The translations under genes and the position numbers were made by a program. Under the pieces are notes generated by a model. It was not told where the DNA came from. It saw nothing but the letters and a program-made list of their open reading frames with translations, and ran no database searches. Shown one piece after another: positions 1 to 7,426 of a DNA stretch of 64,000 bases. Position 1 is the stretch's first letter. Each line of letters opens with the position of its first letter. Location: assembly GCF_016598475.1 (NCBI RefSeq), contig NZ_JAEMUX010000033.1:19852-83851 (forward strand), in the 5' to 3' direction. This DNA is from Streptomyces adelaidensis. Its GTDB lineage: Bacteria > Actinomycetota > Actinomycetes > Streptomycetales > Streptomycetaceae.

Positions 1-19
1 GGAGGAGGACCCGAAAAGG

Positions 20-1672
20 TCAGCATCTGCGGCCGGCACGCAGTTCCAGCCGCTCCCCGTCGAAGCGTGCGCGGAAGTCGCGGTCGTGCGACACCACGAC
101 CACCGCCCCCGGGTACGTCGCGAGCGCCGCCTGAAGGTCCTCCACCAGGTCGAGCGCGATGTGGTTGGTCGGCTCGTCGAGGACGAGGAGGTCCGCGGGC
201 CGGGTCACCAGGCGGGCGATCTGCAGACGCCGCTGCTGGCCCGCGGACAGGGCGGCGACCGGGACGTACAGGTCCTCCTCACGGAACAGGCCCAGTGCCA
301 GGAGCTGTTCGGCGTACCCGTCCGGCAGTCCGGGCCGTCCGGCGGCGAACGCGGCGAGCAGCGGGAGCCGCGTGGAGTGCGCGGGCAGTTCCTGCGCGAG
401 GTAGCCGATCCGGGCGGGGCGGCGTGCCGTGCCCGCGTCCGGTTCCAGGTCGCCCGCCAGGACGCGCAGGAGCGTCGTCTTGCCCGCGCCGTTCTCACCC
501 GTGACCAGCAGCCGCTGTCCGGGCGTGATCGCGAGGAGCCCGTCCAGACGCAGCCGCTCGCCGACCCGTACGCCGTCGAACTCGGCGAGGGGGCCCTGGC
601 CGGGGCTGTCTGCCGCCGACAGCGTCGTCGTGAAGCGGAGCGGTGCCGGCGGCTCCGTCACCGGGTCGCGCCGCAGCTGGGCCAGGCGCTCCCGGGCGGA
701 GCGGACCTGCCCGCCGAGCTTCGCCTCGCTGGACCGGCGGTGCTTGCCGAAACCCTGCTTCGGGTCGCGGCCGGTGGTGGCGAGCCGCCTCCCCGCGGCA
801 TCGAGCAGCTCCTCCGTGCGGGCCACCTCCTCGACCCAGTCCGCGTACCGCTGCGCCGCGCCGCGCCGGGCGGCGGCCTTCGCGGCGCGGTAGCCGGCCC
901 AGCCGTCGCCGTACCGGAGCACCGTGCGCGCGTCCCGGTCGACCTCGAGGACCGTGGTGGCGACGCGTTCCAGGAAGCCGCGGTCGTGGGTGACCGCGAC
1001 GACGGTGCCGCGGTGGGCGCGCAGGTGCTCCTCCAGCCAGCGCGTGGCCGCCGCGTCGAGGTGGTTCGTCGGTTCGTCGAGGAGCAGCAGTTCGGGGGCG
1101 GCGGCCAGCACGCAGGCGAGCGCGAGCCGCGACTGTTCGCCGCCGGACAGCGAGCCGAGCCGGCGGTCGCGGGTGATCCGGGCGAGCCCGAGCCCGTGCA
1201 GCGCGGCATCCACCCGGGCGTCCGCCTGGTATCCGCCGCGTTCCTCGTACGCGATCAGCAGTTCGCCGTACGCGGAGAGCTCCTCTTCCGCCGCCTCCCC
1301 GAGGGACTCCTCCGCCACCCGCAACCGGCGCTCCATGTCACGCAGTTCGGCGAGGGCGAGATCGACGGCGTCCCGCACGGTGCGGTCCGCGTCGAGGGCG
1401 AGGGTCTGGGCGAGGTGGCCGGTGCCGCCGGGGAAGCTGACGGTGATCTCCCCGGCGTCCGGCACCTCGACCGCGGCGAGCAGCCGCAGCAGGGTGGACT
1501 TGCCGGAGCCGTTCTCGCCGATGACGGCGGCCTTCTCGCCCGGACGGACGGTGAAGTGGACCTGGTCGAGGACGGTCCGGGTGCCATAGGACTTGGTGAC
1601 GTCCTTGACGGACAGCTGCACCACGGCAGCGGGGGCGACGGCGGGCACGGCGGTATGGGCGCGGTCGCGCAT
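20..1672 (-). CDS. ABC-F family ATPase (ribosome-acting, possible antibiotic resistance)
   Basis: A soluble protein of 550 residues with two ABC ATPase domains and no membrane segments. Walker A motifs are GENGSGKS (near 52) and GENGAGKT (near 392), with signature motifs LSGGEQ and LSAGQQ and two DEPTNH Walker B extensions. The basic linker between the domains (about 265-335) is the part that reaches the peptidyl transferase centre in resistance-type ABC-F proteins. Family members either displace ribosome-bound antibiotics or act as translation factors; the drug cannot be read from the sequence. I chose the ATG at 1672 because AGGGAAAG (1677-1684) precedes it. An in-frame ATG at 1690 has no ribosome binding site and would read through that one. 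A leader peptide ORF lies 68 bases upstream, which supports drug-inducible expression. Confidence 0.9.
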   Translation of the reverse strand: MRDRAHTAVPAVAPAAVVQLSVKDVTKSYGTRTVLDQVHFTVRPGEKAAVIGENGSGKSTLLRLLAAVEVPDAGEITVSFPGGTGHLAQTLALDADRTVRDAVDLALAELRDMERRLRVAEESLGEAAEEELSAYGELLIAYEERGGYQADARVDAALHGLGLARITRDRRLGSLSGGEQSRLALACVLAAAPELLLLDEPTNHLDAAATRWLEEHLRAHRGTVVAVTHDRGFLERVATTVLEVDRDARTVLRYGDGWAGYRAAKAAARRGAAQRYADWVEEVARTEELLDAAGRRLATTGRDPKQGFGKHRRSSEAKLGGQVRSARERLAQLRRDPVTEPPAPLRFTTTLSAADSPGQGPLAEFDGVRVGERLRLDGLLAITPGQRLLVTGENGAGKTTLLRVLAGDLEPDAGTARRPARIGYLAQELPAHSTRLPLLAAFAAGRPGLPDGYAEQLLALGLFREEDLYVPVAALSAGQQRRLQIARLVTRPADLLVLDEPTNHIALDLVEDLQAALATYPGAVVVVSHDRDFRARFDGERLELRAGRRC

Positions 1673-1676
1673 ATGA

Positions 1677-1763
1677 CTTTCCCTGGGCATGCGAAGGGTC
1701 TACGGGCAGCAGAAACGGCGACATCGGCCGGGCCCGGACTCAGACGAAGAAAAGGAAAGCCAT
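1677..1763 (-). promoter_or_regulatory. Candidate translational attenuator of the ABC-F gene
   Basis: Two mutually exclusive pairings are visible. CTTTCCT in the leader ORF (1753-1759) can pair with AGGGAAAG, the ABC-F ribosome binding site (1677-1684). GGGCATG at the leader start can pair with GCATGCCC just upstream of that site (1685-1692). A GC palindrome, CCGGGCCCGG, sits just after the leader stop. A ribosome stalled on the leader would cover the first strand and free the ABC-F site, as in erm-type attenuation. The mechanism is inference. Confidence 0.5.
1740..1763 (-). CDS. Leader peptide MAFLFFV upstream of ABC-F gene
   Basis: A seven-codon ORF (Met-Ala-Phe-Leu-Phe-Phe-Val, TGA) with GTGAGGGC directly ahead of its ATG. 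It lies 68 bases from the ABC-F start on the same strand. Short hydrophobic, Phe-rich leader peptides in front of ABC-F, erm and related genes are sites where a drug-bound ribosome stalls and changes the fold of the mRNA. Its codons 2-4 contain CTTTCCT, complementary to the AGGGAAAG ribosome binding site of the ABC-F gene. The peptide is inferred from sequence only. Confidence 0.65.
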   Translation of the reverse strand: MAFLFFV

Positions 1764-1778
1764 GCCCTCACCATAACA

Positions 1779-1791
1779 AGACGAATCGTCT
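1779..1791. promoter_or_regulatory. Palindrome in the ABC-F leader promoter region
   Basis: AGACGAATCGTCT is a perfect inverted repeat with one central base, 15 bases upstream of the leader ATG. On the minus strand TTGAGG and TATGGT flank it with an 18-base gap and could be -35 and -10 boxes. That would place transcription start at or near the leader ATG. A repressor operator is possible but no dedicated repressor gene is adjacent. Confidence 0.3.
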
Positions 1792-1910
1792 CGCCTCAAT
1801 TCATTTATCTCGTGAGGTCCGAGATCCGCAGCACCCTCACTCGGCCGACTCTTCGCCCGGCCGGCAACCGGAGTTGTCGTCCTCGGGCGGCGCCCGCTCC
1901 GTGGCGGTAC

Positions 1911-1937
1911 CGCCCGTACCGCCCGGGCGGTATGGGC
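1911..1937 (-). terminator. GC-rich hairpin, possible terminator
   Basis: The arms CGCCCGTACCGCCC and GGGCGGTATGGGC form a near-perfect inverted repeat centred at 1924/1925, with one G-T pair. There is no T tract. It lies downstream of sodN and upstream of the ABC-F leader, so it could end the sodN transcript; being almost palindromic it could equally be a protein site. Confidence 0.35.
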
Positions 1938-2124
1938 CGGTGGCTCGGCTGGCGCAGGCCTGCCGTCGGGGGCGGGCTCGTGGGTCTTCGCCTTCCCGGC
2001 CGTCATCACGTCACGTGCCTGGGTGGCATCTCGTCCGCCGTCGCTGAGGGCCGACTCCTCAGCGTCCTCACGCTGCGGATCCACACCCACCCCCGGCCGC
2101 CCGAACAAGACCGCACCCGGACCG

Positions 2125-2216
2125 TCAAGGACGCCGGATTCGGCGACCCGCGGACCGGGTGCGGGGGGTGGACCGGGCGATCGGAGCGAGCGCAGGTCCA
2201 GCGGCTTGATCGAGGA
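2125..2216 (-). ncRNA. sodN 3' UTR, possible s-SodF-type small RNA
   Basis: In S. coelicolor a small RNA of about 90 nt (s-SodF) is processed from the 3' UTR of the sodN mRNA and pairs with sodF mRNA, so that nickel switches the cell from iron to nickel SOD. This region is the equivalent stretch just after the sodN stop. It contains small hairpin elements (TGATCCTCGATCA at the stop; a GGACC/GGTCC pair further on). sodF is outside the window, so complementarity could not be checked; assignment is by position only. Confidence 0.3.
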
Positions 2217-2612
2217 TCAGGCCTTCTTGGTCTCCCAGAAGATCTTGTCGATCTGGGCGATGTAGTCGAGCGCCTTCTGGCCCGTCGCCGGGTCGGTGGA
2301 CGCCTTGGCGGCCGAGAGGGCCTTGAGGGCGTCGTTGACCAGCTGGTGCAGCTCCGGGTACTTCTCGAAGTGCGGGGGCTTGAAGTAGTCGCTCCACAGG
2401 ACCGACACGTGGTGCTTGGCGAGCTCGGCGCGCTGCTCCTTGATGACGGTCGCGCGAGCCTGGAAGTGAGGGTCGTCGTTGGCGGCCATCTTGTCCTGCA
2501 CGGCCTTCACCGACTCCGCCTCGATGCGGGCCTGGGCCGGGTCGTACACACCGCAGGGCAGGTCGCAGTGCGCGCTGACCTTGACCTTGGGGGCAAACAG
2601 GCGGGAAAGCAT
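2217..2612 (-). CDS. sodN: Nickel superoxide dismutase precursor
   Basis: A 131-residue precursor that disproportionates superoxide to oxygen and hydrogen peroxide using nickel. The mature protein begins at HCDLPCG after a 14-residue propeptide ending in KVSA. His1, Cys2 and Cys6 of that 'nickel hook' are the metal ligands and all are present. The length matches the family. The start at 2612 is fixed by GAGGAAGGA upstream; longer in-frame starts add an unrelated N-terminus. It is divergent from sodX, which encodes the protease that removes the propeptide. Expression is expected to respond to nickel through Nur, by analogy with S. coelicolor. Confidence 0.97.
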   Translation of the reverse strand: MLSRLFAPKVKVSAHCDLPCGVYDPAQARIEAESVKAVQDKMAANDDPHFQARATVIKEQRAELAKHHVSVLWSDYFKPPHFEKYPELHQLVNDALKALSAAKASTDPATGQKALDYIAQIDKIFWETKKA

Positions 2613-2755
2613 GGAGCATTCCTTCCTCGTGATCGTCTTCTCAGGTGGGACATTACTCCCTGCGAGAGTGGTTTCGGCGAGTGCCCCCATGGGCTTAGGA
2701 CAAAAGTCCGGGGCCAGACTGGGACTGGCGGAGGATCGGATCGGGGAGGTGCCGG
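2613..2755. promoter_or_regulatory. Divergent sodN/sodX promoter region
   Basis: Short intergenic region serving both genes. On the minus strand TAATGT about 50 bases upstream of the sodN ATG is the best -10 candidate. A GGAC-AAAA-GTCC inverted repeat lies at 2698-2709. No clear Nur box could be recognised by eye. Confidence 0.35.
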
Positions 2756-3190
2756 GTGATGCCGGAGCTGTCGCAGGAGACCGAGGGGCGGGGCCTCCTG
2801 CCCTGGGGGGCGGCCGAGGTGACGGGACCCTCGATGGTCCCGACGCTGCGCCACGGGGACCAACTGCTGGTCCACTACGGGGCGCGGCTGCGGATCGGTG
2901 ACGTGATCGTGCTGCGGCATCCCTTCCAGCAGGACCTGCTCGTCGTCAAACGGATCGCCGAACGGCGCGACGGCGGCTGGTGGGTGCTCGGGGACAACGC
3001 GTACGCCGGCGGGGACAGCACGGACTACGGGGCCGTGCCCGGCGAACTCGTCCTCGGCAAAGTCCGGTTCAGGTATCGGCCCAGGGCCGCCGGTCAGCGC
3101 TCGCCGTTCGCGCTCGCCCGCTGGGCGTTCTCGGCCGCCCGTCCCGTGCTCTGCGACCGGTCCGCCTCCAGGCGTTTGCGGGCCCGGTAG
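2756..3190 (+). CDS. sodX: Nickel-type SOD maturation protease
   Basis: An S26 (signal peptidase type) Ser-Lys protease of 144 residues, expected to cut the SodN propeptide so that the nickel hook is exposed. The catalytic serine is in GPSMVPTL (near 26) and the lysine in VVKRI (near 64); GDNAYAGGDS matches the C-terminal box of the family. The start could be the GTG at 2756 or the ATG at 2759, both after GGGGAGG. Its last 97 bases overlap the opposite-strand zinc-finger gene. Divergent pairing with sodN is the usual arrangement. Confidence 0.93.
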   Translation: MMPELSQETEGRGLLPWGAAEVTGPSMVPTLRHGDQLLVHYGARLRIGDVIVLRHPFQQDLLVVKRIAERRDGGWWVLGDNAYAGGDSTDYGAVPGELVLGKVRFRYRPRAAGQRSPFALARWAFSAARPVLCDRSASRRLRAR

Positions 3191-3723
3191 GCCGCCACGT
3201 TGGCGCGGGTCGCGCAGCGGTCCGAGCAGTAGCGCCGGGAGCGGTTGGTCGAGGTGTCCAGGTAGGCGTTGCGGCACGGCGCCGCTTCGCACAGACCGAG
3301 CCGGTCCACGCCGTACTCGGTGAGATGGAAGGCCAGGCCCATCGCGGCGATGGCGGCATAGCCGGCCGTCGCGTTCGACGGGTGGTCCGCCAGGTGCATG
3401 TGCCACAGCGGGCGGCCGTCGTCGTCCCGGAAGTCGTGCCCGGAGATCTGCGGGCTCACCGGGAACTCCAGCAGGAGCGAGTTCAACAGGTCCACGGCGA
3501 GCGTCTCGTCGCCGCCGTCCGCCGCCTCGAAGACCGAGCGCAGCCGGCCCCGCACCGACCGGAACCGGGTGACGTCGGCGTCCGCCGCGCGCCGGGCCGC
3601 CGACTGGTTGCCGCCGAAGAGATCGCGGACGGCATCGACCGAGGTGAGCGAGTCCTTGCCCCGGGCCGGCTCCTCGGTGTTGACGAGGCGTACGGCATAG
3701 TCCGAGTAATAGGCCAGTTCCAC
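3094..3723 (-). CDS. CGNR zinc-finger (ABATE domain) regulatory protein
   Basis: A 209-residue protein with an N-terminal ABATE-type region and a C-terminal CGNR zinc finger. The finger is visible as CEAAPCRNAYLDTSTNRSRR followed by YCSDRC and the closing helix YRARKR, with four cysteines. Such proteins are predicted stress-linked transcription regulators. The GTG start at 3723 has AAGGA at the right distance. The C-terminus is encoded opposite the 3' end of sodX. Confidence 0.85.
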   Translation of the reverse strand: MELAYYSDYAVRLVNTEEPARGKDSLTSVDAVRDLFGGNQSAARRAADADVTRFRSVRGRLRSVFEAADGGDETLAVDLLNSLLLEFPVSPQISGHDFRDDDGRPLWHMHLADHPSNATAGYAAIAAMGLAFHLTEYGVDRLGLCEAAPCRNAYLDTSTNRSRRYCSDRCATRANVAAYRARKRLEADRSQSTGRAAENAQRASANGER

Positions 3724-3794
3724 TTGTAGTCCTTACGAGGGCGCTCTATCGTCGTGATGCGGGTCAGGTAACAGCTGCTCGCACTTACAGGGTA

Positions 3795-3821
3795 TTACGG
3801 GTGTGACGGGTATGACGGGTA
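3795..3821. repeat. Three 9-bp tandem repeats before methyltransferase gene
   Basis: TTACGGGTG, TGACGGGTA and TGACGGGTA follow each other without spacer about 60 bases upstream of the methyltransferase start. They could be translated as Met-Thr-Gly repeats from an upstream ATG, but that start lacks a good ribosome binding site. Confidence 0.6.
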
Positions 3822-3883
3822 TCGCGGTGCTGGGGATTTCGCGCGGTACCGGGCAGAAGCGACACGCGGCGGAAGGGGCTTCC

Positions 3884-4651
3884 ATGACCACCACGACCAC
3901 CACGACCGGAACCGACTGGCACGCCTGGCAGGAGAGCTGGGACCGGCAGCAGGAGTGGTACATGCCGGACCGTGAGGAGCGGTTCCGGGTGATGCTGGAC
4001 ATGGTCGAGGCCTTCGTCGGCCCCGAACCCCGCGTCCTCGACCTCGCCTGCGGCACGGGTTCCATCACGTCCAGGCTGTTCGCCCGGTTCCCGAAGGCCG
4101 TCAGCACCGGCGTCGACCTCGACCCCGCGCTCCTGACCATCGCCGAGGGCACGTTCGAAGGCGACCGGCGGGTCACCTTCGTCACGGCCGACCTCACCGA
4201 CCCCGACTGGACGACACGGCTGCCGTACGACTCGTACGACGCCGTCCTGACGGCCACCGCCCTGCACTGGCTGCACAGCGAACCCCTCGCCGCCCTCTAC
4301 GGTCAGGTCGCGGAGCTGGTCCGCGACGGCGGAGTCTTCATGAACGCGGACCACATGATCGACGAGACGACGCCCCGGATCAACGCGGCGGAGCGCGCGC
4401 ACCGTCACGCCGGTATGGAACAAGCCAAGGCGAACGGCGTCGTCGACTGGGCCGAATGGTGGCAGCTCGCCGCCCAGGACCCCGCCCTCGCCGCGCCGAC
4501 GGCCCGCCGGTTCGAGATCTACGGCGAGCACGCCGACGGCGACTGCCCCGGCGTCGACTGGCATGCGCGCGTCCTGCGCGACAAGGGCTTCGCCGAGGCC
4601 CGCGCGGTGTGGTCCTCGCCCTCCGACGCGCTGGTCCTGGCGGTGAAGTAG
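3884..4651 (+). CDS. Class I SAM-dependent methyltransferase
   Basis: A 255-residue protein with the Rossmann-type methyltransferase core. Motif I is VLDLACGTGSI (near 45), the acidic end of strand 2 is GVDLDP, and the post-I region is FVTADLTDPDW. The C-terminal half carries the family's substrate region; the substrate cannot be inferred. I chose ATG 3884 because GGAAGGGG precedes it; the protein then begins with a run of threonines. It is a single gene with a strong terminator after it. Confidence 0.88.
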   Translation: MTTTTTTTGTDWHAWQESWDRQQEWYMPDREERFRVMLDMVEAFVGPEPRVLDLACGTGSITSRLFARFPKAVSTGVDLDPALLTIAEGTFEGDRRVTFVTADLTDPDWTTRLPYDSYDAVLTATALHWLHSEPLAALYGQVAELVRDGGVFMNADHMIDETTPRINAAERAHRHAGMEQAKANGVVDWAEWWQLAAQDPALAAPTARRFEIYGEHADGDCPGVDWHARVLRDKGFAEARAVWSSPSDALVLAVK

Positions 4652-4668
4652 ACCGCAGGGCGCACGGA

Positions 4669-4702
4669 TGAGGGGCGGTACGGGATTCCGTACCGCCCCT
4701 CA
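4669..4702. terminator. Bidirectional terminator between convergent genes
   Basis: A perfect 15-bp stem (TGAGGGGCGGTACGG and its complement) around a GATT loop. It lies between the 3' ends of the methyltransferase gene (+) and the ABC importer operon (-), so it can end both transcripts. Confidence 0.85.
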
Positions 4703-4721
4703 CTCATGGCTCATGCCGCGC

Positions 4722-5483
4722 TTACAGCACCTTGGACAGGAAGGACTGCGTCCGTTCCTCCTGTGGGTTCGTCAGTACGTCGCGGGGGTTGCCGGATTCG
4801 ACCACCACACCGTCGTCCATGAAGACCAGGCTGTCGCCGACCTCGCGGGCGAAGCCCATCTCGTGGGTGACGACGACCATGGTCATGCCGGACTCGGCCA
4901 GGTCGCGCATGACGTCGAGGACGTCGCCGACCAGCTCCGGGTCGAGCGCCGAGGTCGGCTCGTCGAAGAGCATCAGCTTCGGCTCCATGGCCAGCGCCCG
5001 GGCGATCGCCACCCGCTGCTGCTGGCCGCCGGAGAGCTGGGAGGGGTAGTTGCCCACCTTGTCACCGAGGCCCACCCGGTCGAGCAGCTCACGGGCGCGC
5101 TCGCCTGCCTGGGCCCTGCTCACGCCCTTGACCTGGACCGGTGCCTCCATGACGTTCTGCAGGGCCGTCATGTGCGGGTACAGGTTGAAGCGCTGGAAGA
5201 CCATGCCGATGTCACGGCGCTTGAGCGCGACCTCGCTGTCCTTGAGCTCGTACAGCTTGTCGCCCTTCTGACGGTAGCCGACCAGCTCACCGTCGACGTA
5301 CAGCCGGCCGGCGTTGATCTTCTCAAGGTGGTTGATGCACCTCAGGAACGTCGACTTGCCGGAGCCGGACGGGCCGATGAGGCAGAACACCTCGCCCGCC
5401 CGCACCTCCAGGTCGATGCCCTTGAGGACCTCGACGGGGCCGAACGACTTGTGGATGCCTTCGGCCTTCACCATGGCGGTCAT
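4722..5483 (-). CDS. Polar amino-acid ABC importer, ATP-binding subunit
   Basis: A 253-residue ATPase of the GlnQ/GluA type. It has Walker A GPSGSGKST, Q-loop VFQRFNLYPHMTAL, signature LSGGQQQRVAIARAL, Walker B LMLFDEPTSALDPELV and H-loop VVTHEM. It drives uptake of a polar amino acid through the permease encoded just upstream. Its ATG overlaps the permease stop as ATGA, so translation is coupled. AAGGGAG gives the ribosome binding site. It is the last gene of the three-gene operon. Confidence 0.94.
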   Translation of the reverse strand: MTAMVKAEGIHKSFGPVEVLKGIDLEVRAGEVFCLIGPSGSGKSTFLRCINHLEKINAGRLYVDGELVGYRQKGDKLYELKDSEVALKRRDIGMVFQRFNLYPHMTALQNVMEAPVQVKGVSRAQAGERARELLDRVGLGDKVGNYPSQLSGGQQQRVAIARALAMEPKLMLFDEPTSALDPELVGDVLDVMRDLAESGMTMVVVTHEMGFAREVGDSLVFMDDGVVVESGNPRDVLTNPQEERTQSFLSKVL

Positions 5484-6421
5484 GCCGAGACTCCCTTCGG
5501 GCGGCGCGTGGGCAGTACCGCCGCCTTGAAACGCTGGATCGGCGTCGGCGGGAGGGACCGGCTGGAGCCCTTCGCGTAGTGCCTCTCCAGGTAGTACTGC
5601 CCGACGCTGAAGATGCTGGTCAGGATCAGATACCAGGCCGCGGCGAGGAACAGCATCTCCACGATGGAGCCCGCGTTCTGGCCGATGTCCTGGGCCGCTT
5701 TGAGCAGGTCCACGTACTGCACCGTCGAGACGAGCGACGTGGTCTTCAGCATGTTGATGACCTCGTTGCCCGTCGGCGGCACGATCACACGCATCGCCTG
5801 CGGGATGACGATCCGGCGCAGGGTCTTGGCGTGGCTCATACCGAGCGCGTGCGAGGCCTCCGTCTGGCCCTCGTCGACCGAGAGCAGACCGGCCCGGCAG
5901 ATCTCCGCCATGTACGCGGCCTCGTTGAGACCGAGGCCGAGCAGCGCCGTCAGCAGCGGCGTCATGAAGGACGACCAGTAGTCCTTGTAGACCGGCCCGA
6001 GGTTGATGTACTCGAAGACCAGACCCAGGTTGAACCAGACGAAGAGCTGGACCAGGACCGGCGTACCGCGGAAGAACCAGATGTAGAACCACGCGACCGT
6101 CGAGGTCACCGGGTTCTTCGACAGCCGCATCACGGCCAGCAGGATGCCGCCGACGATGCCGATCACCATGGACAGCACGGTGAGCAGGAGGGTGTTCAGT
6201 ACGCCCTCGATGATGCGGTCGTCGAAGAAGTAGTCGGGGACCGCGCCCCAGTTGATCTTCTTCGCCTGCGCGAACGCGTAGACGATCGAGCCGAGGACAG
6301 CGAGTGCGATGGCCGCGGACACATAGCGCCCCGGATGCCGGACCGGGATGGCCTTGATGGCCTCCGGACCGGCAGGGGGTGTGTCGGCGGGACCGTCCGT
6401 CTTGTTGACGTCAACAGTCAA
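5480..6421 (-). CDS. Amino-acid ABC importer permease
   Basis: A 313-residue membrane protein of the HisM/GlnP family. A hydrophilic N-terminus (about 30 residues) precedes a first membrane segment and the standard inner-membrane module. The EAA loop is visible as EASHALGMSHAKTLRRIVIP. Only one permease gene is present, so it probably forms a homodimer. It starts at a TTG (6421) preceded by GAAAGG; no in-frame ATG is available before the membrane segments. The substrate is probably glutamate, glutamine or a related polar amino acid. Confidence 0.93.
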   Translation of the reverse strand: MTVDVNKTDGPADTPPAGPEAIKAIPVRHPGRYVSAAIALAVLGSIVYAFAQAKKINWGAVPDYFFDDRIIEGVLNTLLLTVLSMVIGIVGGILLAVMRLSKNPVTSTVAWFYIWFFRGTPVLVQLFVWFNLGLVFEYINLGPVYKDYWSSFMTPLLTALLGLGLNEAAYMAEICRAGLLSVDEGQTEASHALGMSHAKTLRRIVIPQAMRVIVPPTGNEVINMLKTTSLVSTVQYVDLLKAAQDIGQNAGSIVEMLFLAAAWYLILTSIFSVGQYYLERHYAKGSSRSLPPTPIQRFKAAVLPTRRPKGVSA

Positions 6422-6466
6422 GGGTGGAGCCTTTCAGAGCCGAGCCGAGAGATACCGCGCGAGAGA

Positions 6467-7426
6467 TCAGGAGCCGCCGTTGATCTTGGACTCGGTGATC
6501 GCGCCGTCCTCGACGCCCCACTTCTTGATGATCTTCTCGTACTCGCCGTTGTCGATGATCGCCTGGACGGCGGCCTGCAGCGCGTCGCGCAGCTCGGTGT
6601 TCTCCTTCGCGACCGCGATGCCGTACGGGCCCGCCTCGACCTGGTCGCCGACGATCTCGAAGTACTCGCCGTCGCCCGAGGTCTTCACCGAGTACGCGGC
6701 GACCGGGTAGTCGGCGGAGACGACGTCCGCGCCCTTGGAACGCATCCGGGTCTCGGCCTCGGGGTTGGTGGCGAAGTCCTCGATCTTGAGGGTCTTCGCG
6801 CCGTCCTCCTTGCACTTCTTCGCCTGGTCCTTGGCGAGATCGTGCGAGAACGTGTTGCGCTGCACGGCGATCGTCTTGCCGCACAGGTCGTCCCAGGTCT
6901 TGATCCCCTGATCGTCGCCCTTGTTGGTGTAGAGCGAGACGCCCGCGGTGAAGTAGTCGACGAAGTCGACGCCGGAGCCGACCTTCTTGCCGGTGTCGGA
7001 GTCGACGCCGTCCTGGCGGTCCTTGGTGTCGGTCATCGCCGACATCGCGATGTCGTACCGCTTGGCGGCCAGACCACCGATGAGGGTGTCGAAGGTGGCG
7101 TTCTGGAACTTGAAGTCCACACCGAGCTGCTTGCCCATCGCCGCGGCGATGTCGAGGTCGATGCCGACGACCTTGCCGGAGGCGTCCTTGTACTCGACCG
7201 GGGCGTACGCGATGTCCGAACCGACGTTGATCACGCCCTTGTCCCGGATCGTCGCGGGGAGCTGGTCGGCCAGCGGGGCCGCGCTGGCGGAGGCTTTGTC
7301 GGAACCGTTGTCCTTGGTCTGGTCACCGCAGGCGGTGAGCAGCAGTGCGCCCGCGACCGCGATCGCTCCGACCGCGGCTGTCCGGGAACGCAGGCCGGTC
7401 GTACGACAGGTGGTGCTTGCGGTCAT
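6467..7426 (-). CDS. Amino-acid ABC importer substrate-binding lipoprotein
   Basis: A 319-residue lipoprotein with a cleavable signal and the lipobox LLTAC (cysteine near 33). The rest is a family 3 solute-binding domain (FliY/GlnH type): INVGSDIAYAPVEYKD at the start, GIDLDIAAAMGKQLGVD, and the MTDTKDRQ stretch that usually contacts the amino-acid backbone. A GGAGG lies before the ATG at 7426. It is the first gene of the operon and delivers the ligand to the permease outside the membrane. Confidence 0.94.
   Translation of the reverse strand: MTASTTCRTTGLRSRTAAVGAIAVAGALLLTACGDQTKDNGSDKASASAAPLADQLPATIRDKGVINVGSDIAYAPVEYKDASGKVVGIDLDIAAAMGKQLGVDFKFQNATFDTLIGGLAAKRYDIAMSAMTDTKDRQDGVDSDTGKKVGSGVDFVDYFTAGVSLYTNKGDDQGIKTWDDLCGKTIAVQRNTFSHDLAKDQAKKCKEDGAKTLKIEDFATNPEAETRMRSKGADVVSADYPVAAYSVKTSGDGEYFEIVGDQVEAGPYGIAVAKENTELRDALQAAVQAIIDNGEYEKIIKKWGVEDGAITESKINGGS

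Larger units (their letters stand above)
1764..2216. other. Non-coding stretch between sodN and the ABC-F leader
   Basis: About 450 bases with no convincing protein gene. It holds the 3' end region of the sodN transcript, a strong GC hairpin at 1911-1937 and the promoter region of the ABC-F leader. An open minus-strand frame crosses it but has no ribosome binding site and shows no protein-like composition. Confidence 0.6.

Noticed and set aside
86..2047. Long plus-strand open frame opposite the ABC-F gene
   Set aside because: It mirrors the ABC-F codons, as is usual in high-GC DNA, has no ribosome binding site and gives a low-complexity Gly/Arg/Glu product.
1740..2108. A 122-codon minus-strand frame ending in GMAFLFFV
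   Set aside because: No ribosome binding site at its start and Pro/Arg/Ala-rich random composition; only its last seven codons have an initiation signal, which I annotate as the leader peptide.
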